Source: Terfezia claveryi (taxonomy: Eukaryota; Ascomycota; Pezizomycetes; Pezizales; Pezizaceae). Taken from it: a stretch of DNA of 64,000 nt. The stretch lies in the NCBI GenBank assembly GCA_015179025.1, contig WHUX01000068.1, forward strand, positions 124,001 to 188,000. The letters run 5' to 3'. Both the position numbers and the translations under genes were made by a program. Below are positions 12,106-23,487 of this stretch, one piece after another. How positions within the stretch are numbered: the first letter of the stretch is position 1; each line of letters opens with the position of its first letter. A model generated the notes under the pieces. The model was not told the origin of the DNA. It saw only the letters and a program-made list of their open reading frames with translations, and made no database searches.

Positions 12106-12655
12106 TATATGATTAGCTATTTCTTCTATAGCTTTATCTATTGCTTTGGAACCCTTTATAAAAGGCAAGTAACTAGTAGTATACCATTATACTTTCCTTA
12201 ATCCTAGATATACTATTATGAAAGCATAAGTTTAATATCTAAAGACAGAAAAACAAGCTACTCTTGTACAAGTATAACAGCTATAATATATACAAATAGT
12301 ATATATAGAAGTTATTTAATAAAGTATAGTAGATATTTAGAATACAGCTAATACTACTACCAATAAATATATACAACTATTAAATAACATACAAAATACT
12401 CTCATATAAATCTAGAACTTTATTATTTCTAGATAAACAAATCAAATAAAACAATTCTAGATAATCTACTATAACCTCTAATGCCTTAAAGGACAAGTAG
12501 AGTACTATAATAATTAATATCAATAATAGTTTACTAGTATTAAAGGATAATTTATTAGTTTTAAAGAAAGACTTATTAAGGTAAAATAGTAAGTACAAGC
12601 TTCATAGGCTATACACTTTGCAGTAAATATTGAGTAAGCAGTAAATAGTATACTA
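12106..12655 (+). repeat. repeat R, copy 1 (gag-like / LTR-like fragment), uninterrupted
   Basis: Matches 41,700-41,828 plus 43,269-43,640. It starts with a TATAAAAGGCAAGTAACTAG block resembling a core promoter. The second half, read on the plus strand (12,370-12,600), gives a coiled-coil-like stretch with stops, possibly the start of a retroelement gag. It holds the empty target site (AGAAAAAC, 12,247-12,254) of the hAT element found in copy 2. No intact gene. Confidence 0.6.
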
Positions 12656-12900
12656 TATCAGCAAGAAAAAGTAGCATTAGAATACTAGGTAGTATCTCTA
12701 GGAGATAGGGTTGTCTTGTATCTTTTGTATCTTTTATGTCTACTAAGTGTCTCCTAAGTATTTTCTATATATCTTCTAGTATCTTCAAGTATCTCTAGTA
12801 GATACTGGAAGACATTCTGCCAATTGTAGAGATATACTTTGTCTTTAGTAGTATTACTGTCTTTAAAAATACTAGTGATAAACTATTTTCTTTCCTGATA
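12656..12900 (+). mobile_element. GTCTC-rich MITE, copy 1 (decayed)
   Basis: A 245-bp element starting TATCAGCAAGAAAAAG and ending TTTCCTGATA, flanked by TA at 12,654-55 and 12,901-02. The same element occurs at 18,978-19,225, 60,363-60,610 and 60,750-60,997. Its interior is dense in GTCTC/GAGAC and AGTATCT motifs. This copy is strongly AT-shifted. Confidence 0.85.
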
Positions 12901-13059
12901 TACTACGTAGTCTACTACTAGTAGAACAATGATAATCTAGAGACTTTACTTCTGTAACAAGGGCTTTGGAGGACAAGGCAACTAAAAAGTATATCTAAAT
13001 AGTAGACAAGGAGATTGCATATATAGGAATACTATGTATATAATAAGGGGAAGCTAGGA

Positions 13060-13325
13060 TGGGGCAAGGGTAAGAGATAAAAGGCAAGAGGTAAAAGGCA
13101 AAAGGCAAGAGGCAAGAGACAAGAGATATGCAGAAGTAGGTACTATATGTATTAGAGGGAGGCAAGACACATATAGAAGCAGGTACTGCATATGTTAGAG
13201 GGAGGTAGCTCTACTGCAGAGTTGTTCATAGAGGTGAGATATAGAGAAGTAAGGTAAGATGATAGCAAGGGGTATATAAGGAGGGTACACCTTCATAGAG
13301 AGAAGCAAGGTCTTATATTAGATAT
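13060..13325 (+). repeat. purine-rich tandem repeats
   Basis: Repeats of AAAGGCAAGAG around 13,078-13,125, then two copies of a block containing GCAGGTACTGCATATGTTAGAG and GAGGGAGG (13,125-13,210). The remaining purine-rich stretch fades out toward 13,325. No coding signal. Confidence 0.6.
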
Positions 13326-13879
13326 ATAAGATATTGAATAGAGATCCAATAATAGTATAAGAATAAAGGACTTTATATATATAAGCTACTAAGGTAATAA
13401 AAAGAATAAGCTTCCAAAATTCCTATCCTAGAAGCCAAGAGAATATAATAATAACCTATTACCTACGATATAGGTGATGTCTAATACTATGATAAGGAGA
13501 TAATAATAATATAATACTCAGGTAGGATTCTGTCTAAGTATCAAATAGAACTAAAGCAATACCCTATCATCTATAGTTATAGGTGATAATAAAGACAATA
13601 AAAACAAAGAGGAGACTATTATAATACTATCCCCCCTTTAGGCTAGAGCTCCAGTAACTAGAGGTCTGGGTATGACAACCAGTGAATAATACAGAAACAA
13701 TAATAAATGCAATAATAAGAACCCCCACCCTAACTCTAAACAGCAACAAGAACTAAAACAATAATAAGAATAAGAGTCAGATGGATTCTACTATCTGACT
13801 CTCAAAAGGTATGATATTATTTAGCTAGATGAGGCTTCCTTAGGTATCATTGGTAGAATAGGGTGATCAAGTTCTATAT
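13326..13879. other. AT-rich decayed DNA without recognisable gene
   Basis: Contains remnants such as an A/C-rich AATAATAAG stretch at 13,690-13,780. It lies where the missing 5' part of gypsy A2 would be expected but does not match gypsy A1 by eye. Confidence 0.5.
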
Positions 13880-13889
13880 GTTTCAATCT

Positions 13890-14530
13890 GCAACTACTAT
13901 GGATATAGTAGTTTGAACTGTGACCTGTTAGACTCAGTTCTTAAGAAGGAGAAGGAATTCCTTATAACTTGCATTGTGTACCTTATATTTGCAAATAAGT
14001 CTCAAAAGAAACTAGTACTAGTACAACAAATACTAGGATATCCACCTCTTCAAGCTCTTAGCCGTGAAGAAGCTATCCATGAAATCAAGGAATGGGCCAA
14101 GAAATGGAATACCGACAAGCTGATATACTCTCTCTCTAACCTAGCATTTAGTTTAGTAACCCTACTAAACAAATAAGTACCTGACAAATGGAATAAGAGA
14201 TTAAGAATACTCCTATTATCTCTTAACAACTGTGGAATGTACCTTAACAACCAGCTGCAACCACTAGTAGCAGTAATGCTATTCCAATCAACACTACCAC
14301 TATTACTACTAGTTCCTAAAAGCGAGTAGTCATTGACGAAGACCCAACACTCTCCTTTATTCAAGACACTAAGACTCCCAAACAGTGTTGTGATTTCTAT
14401 AAGTTTTCAGGACATAATACTTCTACATGCAAGGAGAAGAAACCTACTATTAATGACTTTAATCAAAGGATTGAACTGACTATTAACAAGCTTATTGAAG
14501 AGAAACATATTAGTAATAGATGGGTAGATA
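13890..14530 (+). pseudogene. gag-like zinc-knuckle region of gypsy A2
   Basis: Contains L-Q-A-L-S-R-E-E-A-I-H-E-I-K-E-W-A-K at about 14,055-14,110 and the zinc knuckle near 14,383-14,430, C-D-F-Y-x4-H-x4-C, where the second Cys is Tyr (TAT). A1 keeps that Cys but has lost the His. The region between is Pro/Ser/Thr-rich. Confidence 0.65.
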
Positions 14531-14539
14531 ACAAGGACT

Positions 14540-15620
14540 ATTTCATTATACATTGGCTAGACCAAGATACAGGTATGAAAGCCTTATATCAATCATATAT
14601 AAGAGTATGTCCCATCTAGAAGAACTACTATGATACCTTTGTGAACTGTAAGGATCATAGGAGAAAAAATGGATTTTTGTATGTCAAGAACTGATAAGAA
14701 TAATGGAGATTAGTCTTGCCCTCTACCTTTAATATCGAAGGTAAGAACTATCTCAAATTAGTTATTAAAGATATATTTGAAGTAACTACTTATAGTGTTA
14801 TTGAAAAAATAATGAAATATCTTACTAACTGATATAAATGCTAGTCCTTTACAGAACTAACTAAGGACTATATCAGATATTATCATACTTGTCAACAGAC
14901 AAAGTATTCCAACAAGATGCCATTTGGACTTATAACTCCATTATATGTACTAAGTAGGCTATGGATAGACATATCAATAGATTTTCTTAAAATAGCACCT
15001 GTGTTTACTAAGTGTATAATTTTGTACCTAAATATTCCTATTGAAGAAGATTATGTAGTTTGCATTTCATAACTTTAGACAATTGTCAATAAATAATTAG
15101 AATTAAAGTTTTTTATTCCTGTCTCAGATAATTTCATAGCAGAATAATGTACTACTACTTTTGATACTCATATAGTCTTGACTATGGGATATCCTTTTTG
15201 TATTGTTTTTAATCACACCACTCTTTTAATATCAATATACTTTTAGGATTGGGCTAGGAATAAAGGAATTAAGTTGAAACTGTCTACCATATATTATCTA
15301 TATGCAGATAGACAATTGGAAACTGTGAACAAAGAAATTCTGCAAGTAGCAAGAGCTTGTAAAATTAAAGGATTTGATTGGCTACAAAAACTACTAGAAA
15401 TATAGTTGAAACTTAACTTTAGGTATAATACCACTAGACAGAATAGCCCCTATTCTATACTGTTTAGATTTAATACATATCTTAGTGTATCAATACTTCC
15501 ATACCCTATTAATGTATATGTACTAGCAAATAAACATCATGAGATAATGTCTAAAAACCTATATAATGCCAAGAAGACTCAAGCATCTCAAGTGAAGAAA
15601 TGACTATCTAATACAGTTAA
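14540..15620 (+). pseudogene. gypsy A2 integrase, degenerate
   Basis: Matches the A1 integrase almost base for base apart from transitions. The first Asp (S-I-D-F-L, near 14,960) survives; the second catalytic Asp reads Asn (F-N-H-T-T, near 15,210); the Glu near 15,322 is readable. Open frames 15,406-15,603 and 15,652-15,846 are the best preserved parts. Confidence 0.8.
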
Positions 15621-16288
15621 ATTTTTAGTTGAATAATAGGTTATACTTTTCTTGGAAAATATCAACTTATCAAACATCTCACTTAAACTCAAACCAAAAT
15701 GGCTAGGCCCATTTTCTATTGTTTCTAGTAATCAGAAATACAATAATTATAGTCTAGACCTATTAAGTCAACTTGACCTCTACCTTATATATAATACTTT
15801 TTATATTAGCAAACTTAAATCCAATTATAAAAATGATCCTATCTAGTTCTCTCATAGACAAACTCAAGAACTGGAACTAATTTAAGATGATCATTATGAA
15901 GTTGAAAAGGGATTAGAATTCAGAACAGCTTCTCGAACTAGAAAAAGACAATATAAGGTCAAATGGTTAGAATACTCTCCTAAACATAATTCCTAAGTAA
16001 ACACCAAGGATATTACTACTAAAATTCTCTAAGACTTCTGGACAACCAGAAGCATAGAAGATACATTCAAGAGACGTCAAATGACTAGAGAAAAATAAGG
16101 ACCATAAACTAGAGATGAGACTTAAGCTGTTATCTAACAAGAATGAGATAGAATCATGAGTCAAGGAAATACTAAGGATATTTATATTAATGCTAATATA
16201 TTAATAATGTATCAAATCCTAGGACATATGGAAACTAATTTAACCGAGTGAGAGAAGTAAGGATAGGAAATCCTTCTATATAGAGAAA

Positions 16289-17001
16289 TATAATGGAGAA
16301 CATTATTTCATTGCTTATATAATTGATTATATACTTTTGTATTTCCTATATTACTACTATGTTATATAATTAAGCCTCTTGGTTGAAGGACTAGCCTTCT
16401 ACTATTTCCTACTACTTTATAAGTATCCATAGTATATGGAATTTGCTATGGGAAATTCCATAGAACTTACCATATGGACATACCCTTATTATGGCCACAT
16501 GACCTTTGTTTAGGCCATGTAACTCATTACTATAGCCACATAACTATTGTTTAGGCCATGTGACTCATTACTATGGCTATATGACCATTATTTAGACTGT
16601 GTGACTTATTACTATGGCTACATGACCTCTTTTGTATAGCATACCACCTTTTGGTGTACCACCCTTTATTATATTTATTTCCTTAGTCATCAGATCTTAG
16701 AGGAGTATAAATAGGCTACTGGATTCCCTCTAGAATCTATAAGAAAGAAGCAAACAAGCACACAGCAGCAAGCAAGCCTATATACTGATTAAATCATAAT
16801 TATATAGCTTAGATAGCACAAATCATATAAGATAGATTACACCAATTAATTACTGTTCCCTCTCAAAACATCCTATATAGTAATCTCTCTACCCTTCTAA
16901 GGTCTTACCTTAATAGAACTGAAATACACAAACATTCATGTCTATAAATATAGATTGTATAAATGGTACTGAATGAATACTATCTAGTACCATTCATTAT
17001 A
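16289..17001 (+). repeat. 3' LTR of gypsy A2
   Basis: A 713-bp block beginning TATAATGGAGAACA and ending ATTCATTATA, the decayed form of the A1 LTR (TGTAATGG..TTACA). It contains four GCCATRTGAC-type repeats around 16,490-16,640. Confidence 0.8.
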
Positions 17002-17261
17002 TGTACTTACTTCGTGGTACACACTAGCTCTAAGTTTAATACTTTAGGCTAAAATTTAACTATTTAAAGAGAACTTAATATCTTTTAGTCTAAAGTTACA
17101 ATAAAACCTATAATCTATAAAAACTACTATAGAGAAGAAGTTAATATAAGTTTATAGTATTGGAATATATAGTACTTTTTCTATATATATCTATACTATC
17201 TCTTCCTTACTTTATATAATTAGTAGTATAGCTCTATAATAGTTAGTAAAAACCTATTGAT
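17002..17261. other. AT-rich intergenic DNA
   Basis: Nothing recognisable apart from very low GC and short TTAGTATT-type simple motifs. Confidence 0.5.
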
Positions 17262-17877
17262 TTCCTATTAGTATTAGAACTAGTTGAGTATACTGTATTA
17301 GAAATATAAATAGATACTTAAATAGACTATAGTAATTACTAGCTCTAGTATTTACTCAATACTTTCTAGGCTCATTCTTAGACTCTACTCCTCCCTCTGC
17401 TTTATTTTGTATTTCTCTCTTCCTCTACTATATTGACTTTATATATTTTAATCCAAACTTATATTTGCTACTTAAATACTAATTGTACTATATAGCCTAT
17501 ATATAATTTAATAAAATATAGCAGTCTACTATACTAAAACTACAGCTAATATATAATGTTGGGTTAAAGTTCCTATTAGTATTAGAACTAGTTAAATATA
17601 CTGTATTAGATATATAAATAGATACTTAAATAGAGTATAGTAATTACTAGCTCTAGTATTTACTTAATACTTTCTAAGCTCATTCTTAGACTCTACTTCT
17701 CCCTCTACTTTATTTTGCATTTCTCTCTTCCTCTACTATATTGACTTTTTATATTTTAATCCAAACTTATATTTGCTACTCAAATACTAATTGTACTATA
17801 TAGCCTATATATAATTTAATAAAATATAGTAGTCTACTATACTAAAACTAGAGCTAATATATAATATTGGGTTAAAG
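17262..17877 (+). repeat. 308-bp direct tandem duplication
   Basis: TTCCTATTAGTATTAGAAC starts at 17,262 and again at 17,570. The two units match over their whole length with only a few transitions. Each unit is AT-rich and contains CTCTTCCTCTACTATATTGA and a GGGTTAAAG end. No coding signal. They could be two LTRs sharing a junction, but no TG..CA ends are visible. Confidence 0.85.
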
Positions 17878-18977
17878 TATAGTATATCTTAAGTTTTCTA
17901 GAGATAAGAAGGATTTTGTTATATAGTTTTATAACTCTGAGTCTAAAATACTTATTAGTAAGTATTTTGATTAGTTTGGAGTTGTATTTATATTTGTGCT
18001 TCTAAGGGAATAAACTTTTAGTAGTATCTCTATTTTTTCTTATCTAGTATCTACTTTAGTTTGAGCTCTAGATATCTTAGCTAGCAAATTAATTTATTAT
18101 GTCCTATCTATCTATAAACTATATAAGAGATTTACTTATATAGGTAAACTTATAAATTTGAAGATTATATCAATTGTTTTTATTTTGGCTTTATATAGTA
18201 GTTATTGTATTTATTAGAGTATAAACAATTATTTTTCTAAAGTTGATAATTGTCTATACTTATAGTAATAGCAGTAGGTTTATATATTGATCTAGAGTTT
18301 ACTTACTTAAGGTTTATATTATTTTGATTTATAATAGTAGTTAAAGGTAAAGCTATATTCTAAGATATTACCTTAGTTTTTATAGGTACTATTATTATTC
18401 TTCTTTCTTTTTCAGCTTCTTCTAGTATTTCTAGCTTAGTTACTTCTAGTTACTATATGACTATTTTAACTATTAGATGTCTACTTAATTTTAAAGAGGC
18501 TTTTGTACTTTGATATTTCTTTCCTACCCTATTTAATATTCTTAAAGCAATCCTATTCTAAGCTACTTCTTTACCTATTTCTTTTAACTAGTTTACTAAA
18601 AACTTTATATAAGTTACTTAAGAACTAATCAATTAGCTTAAAGTCTTTCTAGCTTTTCTAAATACCTCTTCTAATTTTAAAATATTGATAATATCTATTA
18701 AAGTATACTTTTCTACTAATATTTCCTATATATCAATCTCTATTTCTATATTAGAAATAAGGATCTTTTATTCCAATTTATAATATAAATAGATAATAGT
18801 AAGTACTTTTTATTGTTCTTATATCTATCTTTATTATTCAGCTTATTATTCTACCAAAGACCTATTTTCATATAGCATGAACTATAGGTCCTTTATAATT
18901 AAAATTATTTAAATATCTCTTTTATTCTTAATAATTTAAAAAGTTAAGCTTAGTAATACTAATATTTTTTTCTACTA
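17878..18977. other. AT-rich decayed DNA, no gene seen
   Basis: More than 1 kb of low-GC sequence with pyrimidine-rich tracts (18,400-18,560). No frame longer than a few dozen codons shows a recognisable motif. Confidence 0.5.
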
Positions 18978-19225
18978 TATTAGTAAGAAAAAAGTGGTAT
19001 TAGAATACTAGGTAGTATCTCTAGAAGATAGAATTGTCTCTTGTATCTTTTGTATTTTTTGTATCTTCTAAGTGTCTCCTAAGTATCTTCTATATGTCTT
19101 CCAGTATCTTTTAGTATCTCTTAGAGATACAAGAAGATATTCTGTCAATTATAGAGATATATTTTATCTCCAGTAGTATTATTGTCTCTAGAGATACTGG
19201 AGACAAACTATTTTCTTTTCTAATA
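18978..19225 (+). mobile_element. GTCTC-rich MITE, copy 2 (decayed)
   Basis: Starts TATTAGTAAGAAAAAAG and ends TTTTCTAATA, with TA on both sides (18,976-77 and 19,226-27). It is aligned along its length with the copies at 12.66 and 60.4 kb. CATCAG has become TATTAG and CTGATG has become CTAATA. Confidence 0.85.
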
Positions 19226-19575
19226 TAGTTTAGCTATTATTTTAGGATATAAACATAAGGAAAAAGAAAGGAATAAAGTTTATATAGTATAGGAAATAAG
19301 ATTATTAGGTTAAGCTCAAAAAATAGAGATAGTAGTAAAAAAGTATAACTAGGCTTATAACTTAGAAGGTCTCCTATATGTTTATATTCTATCTGTATCT
19401 AAGCTAGAAGGTCTAAAGTAAAATATTTATCTCTTCTATTTCTCTCCAACTTCTTTTGAGAGTTTATTTTGCCTATCCTTTAATCTTCTATCTCTTCTTC
19501 CCTCTTTAGTTCATAACTACATAACTAAGTGTATCCCTAGCGTTGCCCCAATAGGAGCATACTTGTTCCTTCCTC

Positions 19576-19620
19576 CCCTTATTCTTAGCTTATGTGACCC
19601 CTACATGCCACAGGTGCGAG
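19576..19620 (+). repeat. relic end of the hAT-type element upstream of NDUFA13
   Basis: CTTATTCTTAGCTTATGTGACCCCTACATGCCACAGGTG is the unmutated-looking form of the right terminus of the 41,829-43,268 element. It sits about 150 bp upstream of the NDUFA13 start codon, beside the transition from AT-rich to normal DNA. 19,226-19,575 otherwise holds nothing recognisable. Confidence 0.65.
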
Positions 19621-19770
19621 ATCTCTATAGAATTAAAATGTCTCAAAAGCCGACTTTCAAGCTTAGTCATTCCCATACGCAAACCCACTAACTACACATC
19701 ATACCGGGTGTTGTGCCAACCAGACTATCATACCCGGTAACTGAAACGGTCTATTTCCACCGCATCCACC

Positions 19771-20426
19771 ATGCCTCAAGACCTCCCACCAGTCGGGGGC
19801 TACGGCCCTGTCCAATTCAAGGTACTATTACCTCAATCCCCCGGAGGCGGTAATTCCAGGAATTCATGGACTGACGGAAAACCGCAATTCGCACAGCGCA
19901 ACCTCCCTGTCCGAGGCTTCCGCCCAGCATTTTACATATACGGCATGGGCGCGCTCATGGCCTACGGATTCTATGAGGCGATCAAGGCTATCAAGGAGCA
20001 GCAGTACCGACCCCGCCCTCCCAACCCACCAATGCTACTATAGGTAGACTCCGGTGGGACCACCGGTCTAATCCACCGATCTTGAACGCATAGGGAACTT
20101 GCCCGAGAGAAGCAATGGTCTCGCTTGCATCTTATTCCCGTGCTTCAAGCCGAGCAAGACAGGGACCTTGTCCGACGAACACTGGCAAATTCCGAGAGGG
20201 AGAAGTTCCTGATGAAGGATGTCAAGGGTTGGGAATATGGCAGTGTTTACAACTCTGATAAGTGTGTATTCCGTCTTAGTTTGATGGAAATTGGAGTTTT
20301 TCGTTAAAGTGGGTTGCTGATTCGGGTATTTCAACGTATAGGTTTGTCAAGCCAACTTATGTTGTGACTCCAATGAAGGCGGAGAAATCGGAGGTGCCAA
20401 TAAGGGTGACCGGGGGCGCTACTTGA
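19771..20426 (+). CDS. NDUFA13: NADH:ubiquinone oxidoreductase subunit NDUFA13 (GRIM-19)
   Basis: Accessory subunit of mitochondrial complex I, placed in the inner membrane. Four exons: 19,771-19,821, 19,897-20,003, 20,094-20,261 and 20,342-20,426, giving 136 residues. All introns are GT..AG of 75, 90 and 80 nt; intron 1 is in frame and open, so it can be misread as coding. Fingerprints: an N-terminal M-P-Q-D-L-P-P-V-G-G-Y, R-N-L-P-V-R-G-F-R-P before the single membrane helix (Y-I-Y-G-M-G-A-L-M-A-Y-G-F-Y), then E-L-A-R-E-K, H-L-I-P-V-L-Q-A-E-Q-D-R and M-K-D-V-K-G-W-E-Y-G-S-V-Y-N, as in fungal GRIM-19 proteins. Length fits the family. It is convergent with the GH5 gene (276 bp between stops). 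The function is inferred from family; the exon model is my own reading. Confidence 0.93.
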
Positions 20427-20702
20427 GTCTGTGTATAATATCACTCGAGTATATATGCATAATTCCTTTTCTTGCCAGTGGAGTACGCAATGGAACTGGT
20501 CTAGTCAGGTCTCCGGATATCAGCGCTTAAATCACTGAACCACCCCTCCTCTCTGTGTGCCTCTCTGTGTGCCATCTGATACAAAATAGTCATAAAACCT
20601 GAGAAGCAAATTAAAGATATAAGAATTCACCACAACCAGACTTATTGCCTGTCACCAAGAAATAACACCATCATTAACACCAAAATCTCATGGCCCATGT
20701 CT
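20427..20702. other. short 3'-3' intergenic spacer
   Basis: The NDUFA13 and EGH1-type genes end toward each other here. The spacer contains a TGTGTGCCTC duplication (20,553-20,572) and A/T-rich stretches that could serve as 3' processing signals for both genes. Confidence 0.5.
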
Positions 20703-23176
20703 TTACACTACCGAGCAGCCCTTACCACACAACTGCAATGCCAGATTGTGGTCTTCCACCTCTACACTCAATGTTTTTACCCCTACAATCTTGATGCTTT
20801 GTTCAGCCTCATTGTGCCACCACTTCAGAATCCTTGTCTGCTCATTGTATTCCCACTTCCCACCTGATGTTGTCACAGACATTTGATCCTTCGGGAAATG
20901 AAGTGGTGGTACAAAGATTTCCGTCGGTGCACTCTCCTGCGTGGATTGCCCTGCCTCAAGCTTAAGCTCGAATGTCACCCTCGCCAAGTCAAACCCATAC
21001 TTCACGAGCGTTCCGGCAGTATAGATTGGAGCTGGGCGGATAAATGCTTCCGCTGCTCGATTACCAGCCACAGTAATAGATGGTTGCCTTGCCGGGTCTG
21101 CGGTCATCTCGGACGACGCAGAAGAGGGGGCTATTGATGATGTTTCAATCATTGCCTGGGTCTTACCATCAGGGTTGAACTCTGCTGCCGAAACAGCATT
21201 ATCATCAACACTGAATATGCTTAAATCTTCTCCATTCCATTGGTCTCCCCATGTGTGATCATTCTAGTATATAGTTAGCATCATGTCCATTTTCCAGAGC
21301 TTATCACATACCGTTGTAGAATACGTCCATAAAGTGAAACCAACTTTGGCGCCTTCCAAGGCAAACTGATTTGCATCCATAGCGTGAATCTGTGATGAAT
21401 AATCACCCGACGAGTATGCAGCCTTCTTGTCCATATCATAAGGAATTCCTATTTCACTGAAGAGGCACGGAGTTTGGCCTGAAGGAAGAAGGATGAGCCT
21501 TGTGGTAGTTCAAGGGCAATAGGAGTATTTACCAATATTCTGGATTCCTTCCTCACGTATCGCAATGAGCTGGTCCTTGAAACAATTTCTGATCGCAGTT
21601 TCACCGATCTTGATTGCGAACAAAGGTGACCAATATCGGCCCCTTAGGAAACCTACAACATCAATGTTCCAATATCGATTCCTGTTGGGGGTAATGATGG
21701 TTAGAAATTAAGCTAAATCAAATGGCTGGGGCGTGGGCTACAAACCAGGACTTGGTCATCAAGGTGATTCCATCATAGAAGTGTGGTGCATATACCAATC
21801 TATCATCCTCATCCGCAGTACCCTTGATTACGGGAGGTATCTCAAAGACTGGAGGCTGGCAGAACATTATTGCTTTCTTGTGCACAGATCTAATTGCTTT
21901 CGAATATTGGCGATAATGGTTCATGAAGTAAATATTGCACCATTCATGAGTTGCTAATGGGGTTCCATCAGGAGCCTTCGAAAAATAGTCATTTCGGAGC
22001 AGGGTATCAGTTTCCAGGTCCCAAACTCCATGCTGGGCCCAAATACATTCACCCAGCTTCCATCCAGGATCTCTTTCCCAGCCATATCTGCTATCGTCAT
22101 AATCTGCTGGCAGCCACGCCTGAGCTCCTTTCGGATCAATCAAGGTAGTGCCAGTCTTATAAGGACCTGTCCCACCCATCTCATATGTGTCGATATCACA
22201 TGCCCTCCCAGAGCCTGTCAGGATAGCCTGCCAAGCGGTAGGAGACGTGCCCTTATGGTTCTTTTGCTCTTTAGGGTAGGCATCTAATTTTTGATAGCCG
22301 ATAAGACCTCGATTAGGCTCATTGAGCGATTCCCATCCAATGACTGTCGAGTCTTCCAAGTCCCCCGCCTCCCCTATTCTGAGGGCAAGATGCTTTATTG
22401 CATTGAGATAATGCTCATGTAGATAGTCTTGAATGTTCTTGCCATTAATGATACACTTTGGAGTGAAATCACGGCCCGCAAAGAACATTGTAAACATAGT
22501 CATGCATGCTAGCCGGGTATAGTTCGTTGACCATATCATTTTTGGGAATTCTTGAGAATTTGGGTATGTATTGTGAATGAGGGCCGCCTCAGTAGCTGCG
22601 AAGGCTTGTGGATTTAAACCCATTGCGTACACAGTCCACATTGGGGCCCCGGAGCCCCCGGAGAATCGTGACCACTATTAATCTCAATGGAGCCCATTAG
22701 CACCAGCACGTAACAGCTACAACTTCCTGGAAGGTCACCTACAACGTCCTGATGAGGATCCATGAAAACAAATAGGCCATATTCTTTGCATTTTCGCAAT
22801 AGGGCAATTGTGCTTTTAGTCCATTCCTCGTCGTATATGCCACTACATGTAATTAGTTAAGGACCTCACATTTTGGCTGCTAACTGGCTACATACGGGCC
22901 TTTGCCTTCTATGGCTTCCCAAGTGAAGAGGTATCGCACAGTATTGAATCCCCAACCTCTTATTCGCCTCAAGTGGACATCAGCCTCCTCATACGGAAAC
23001 GGTCGTCCAACAAATGATACATTGTCCCCGTCAAAGAAATCCCCAGCAATATGAGATGGCTGATTCGGTCGAGCTGGAAATTTTGCATCTGCAGCTAAAT
23101 TAACGCCCCTGAGGGTTACTTGTCGGTTGTGTTCATCCTTGAAAAACGTGCCTTCAATCTGTAAAAATCGTGACAT
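20703..23176 (-). CDS. EGH1: GH5 steryl-beta-glucosidase (Egh1/EGCrP2 type)
   Basis: Predicted to hydrolyse ergosteryl-beta-glucoside and related glucosides. Six exons on the minus strand: 23,176-22,896, 22,842-22,743, 22,674-21,746, 21,681-21,533, 21,478-21,312 and 21,263-20,703, in phase throughout and giving 728 residues; introns are 48-68 nt. Matches to yeast Egh1 (YIR007W) are clear: L-R-G-V-N-L near the start, F-M-D-P-H-Q-D-V, W-S-R-F-S-G-G-S-G-A-P, W-E-S-L-N-E-P-N (proton-donor Glu, about 22,318), H-F-Y-D-G-I-T-L and F-S-E-I-G-I-P-Y-D-M-D (nucleophile Glu, exon 5), then F-T-L-W-T-Y and W-G-D-Q-W-N-G-E-D-L. It has no signal peptide, consistent with a cytosolic enzyme. The C-terminus ends C-G-K-G-C-S-V-V, so lipidation or a disulfide is possible. 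It is divergent from SKI3. Confidence 0.93.
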
Positions 23177-23487
23177 GAGGCTAGTAGTTCTTCTGTGAAG
23201 TACTAGTTGATGAATCTGGGTTTTTCAATCAATTTAAGTTGTTGCAACACGATGACTCTATCGACAGTATTCGTTTCTGCGAAGAAGTAAGATGGGAGTA
23301 GTAGGCTGTGATATCTGGAGCTGCCAACGACGTTATGTACATGATCCCTAACAGTTCAGTTAAGCTACTGTACCAAATCCGGTCTAGCGTTCGGCTATGC
23401 TTCTGTCTAAAAGGCCCCCCATATTATACAGGGAAAGCTTGGATTTATCAATTTATCATCGCCACCCGCTGAGAAGCCATCAACAAT
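23177..23487. promoter_or_regulatory. bidirectional promoter region between the GH5 gene and SKI3
   Basis: Only 311 bp separate the two start codons, so both 5' leaders and promoters must share it. No classical TATA box is evident at a convincing distance; there is a CCCCCC-containing stretch near 23,412 and a CAATTTATCATC just before the SKI3 start. Confidence 0.55.

Larger units (their letters stand above)
13880..17001 (+). mobile_element. gypsy copy A2 (gag-like zinc knuckle, integrase, chromodomain, 3' LTR), lacking PR-RT-RNase H
   Basis: Colinear with 4950-8363 of A1 but without the solo LTR of A1. Zinc-knuckle region 13,890-14,530, integrase 14,560-15,610, chromodomain about 15,895-16,010, LTR 16,289-17,001. 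No protease, RT or RNase H precedes it. Decay is C-to-T/G-to-A as in A1, with stops in every domain. Confidence 0.85.

Noticed and set aside
12380..12598. 72-codon minus-strand hydrophobic frame, also present near 43,338-43,631, as a membrane protein gene
   Set aside because: It is the antisense of a decayed coiled-coil-like repeat R; the two copies share it only because they share the repeat, and AT decay creates Leu/Ile/Tyr codons.
19822..19896. Reading 19,771-20,043 as one continuous coding exon
   Set aside because: The stretch 19,822-19,896 is an in-frame GT..AG intron: removing it joins the conserved N-terminus to R-N-L-P-V-R-G-F-R-P as in GRIM-19 proteins, and the continuous frame ends in non-homologous Pro-rich sequence.
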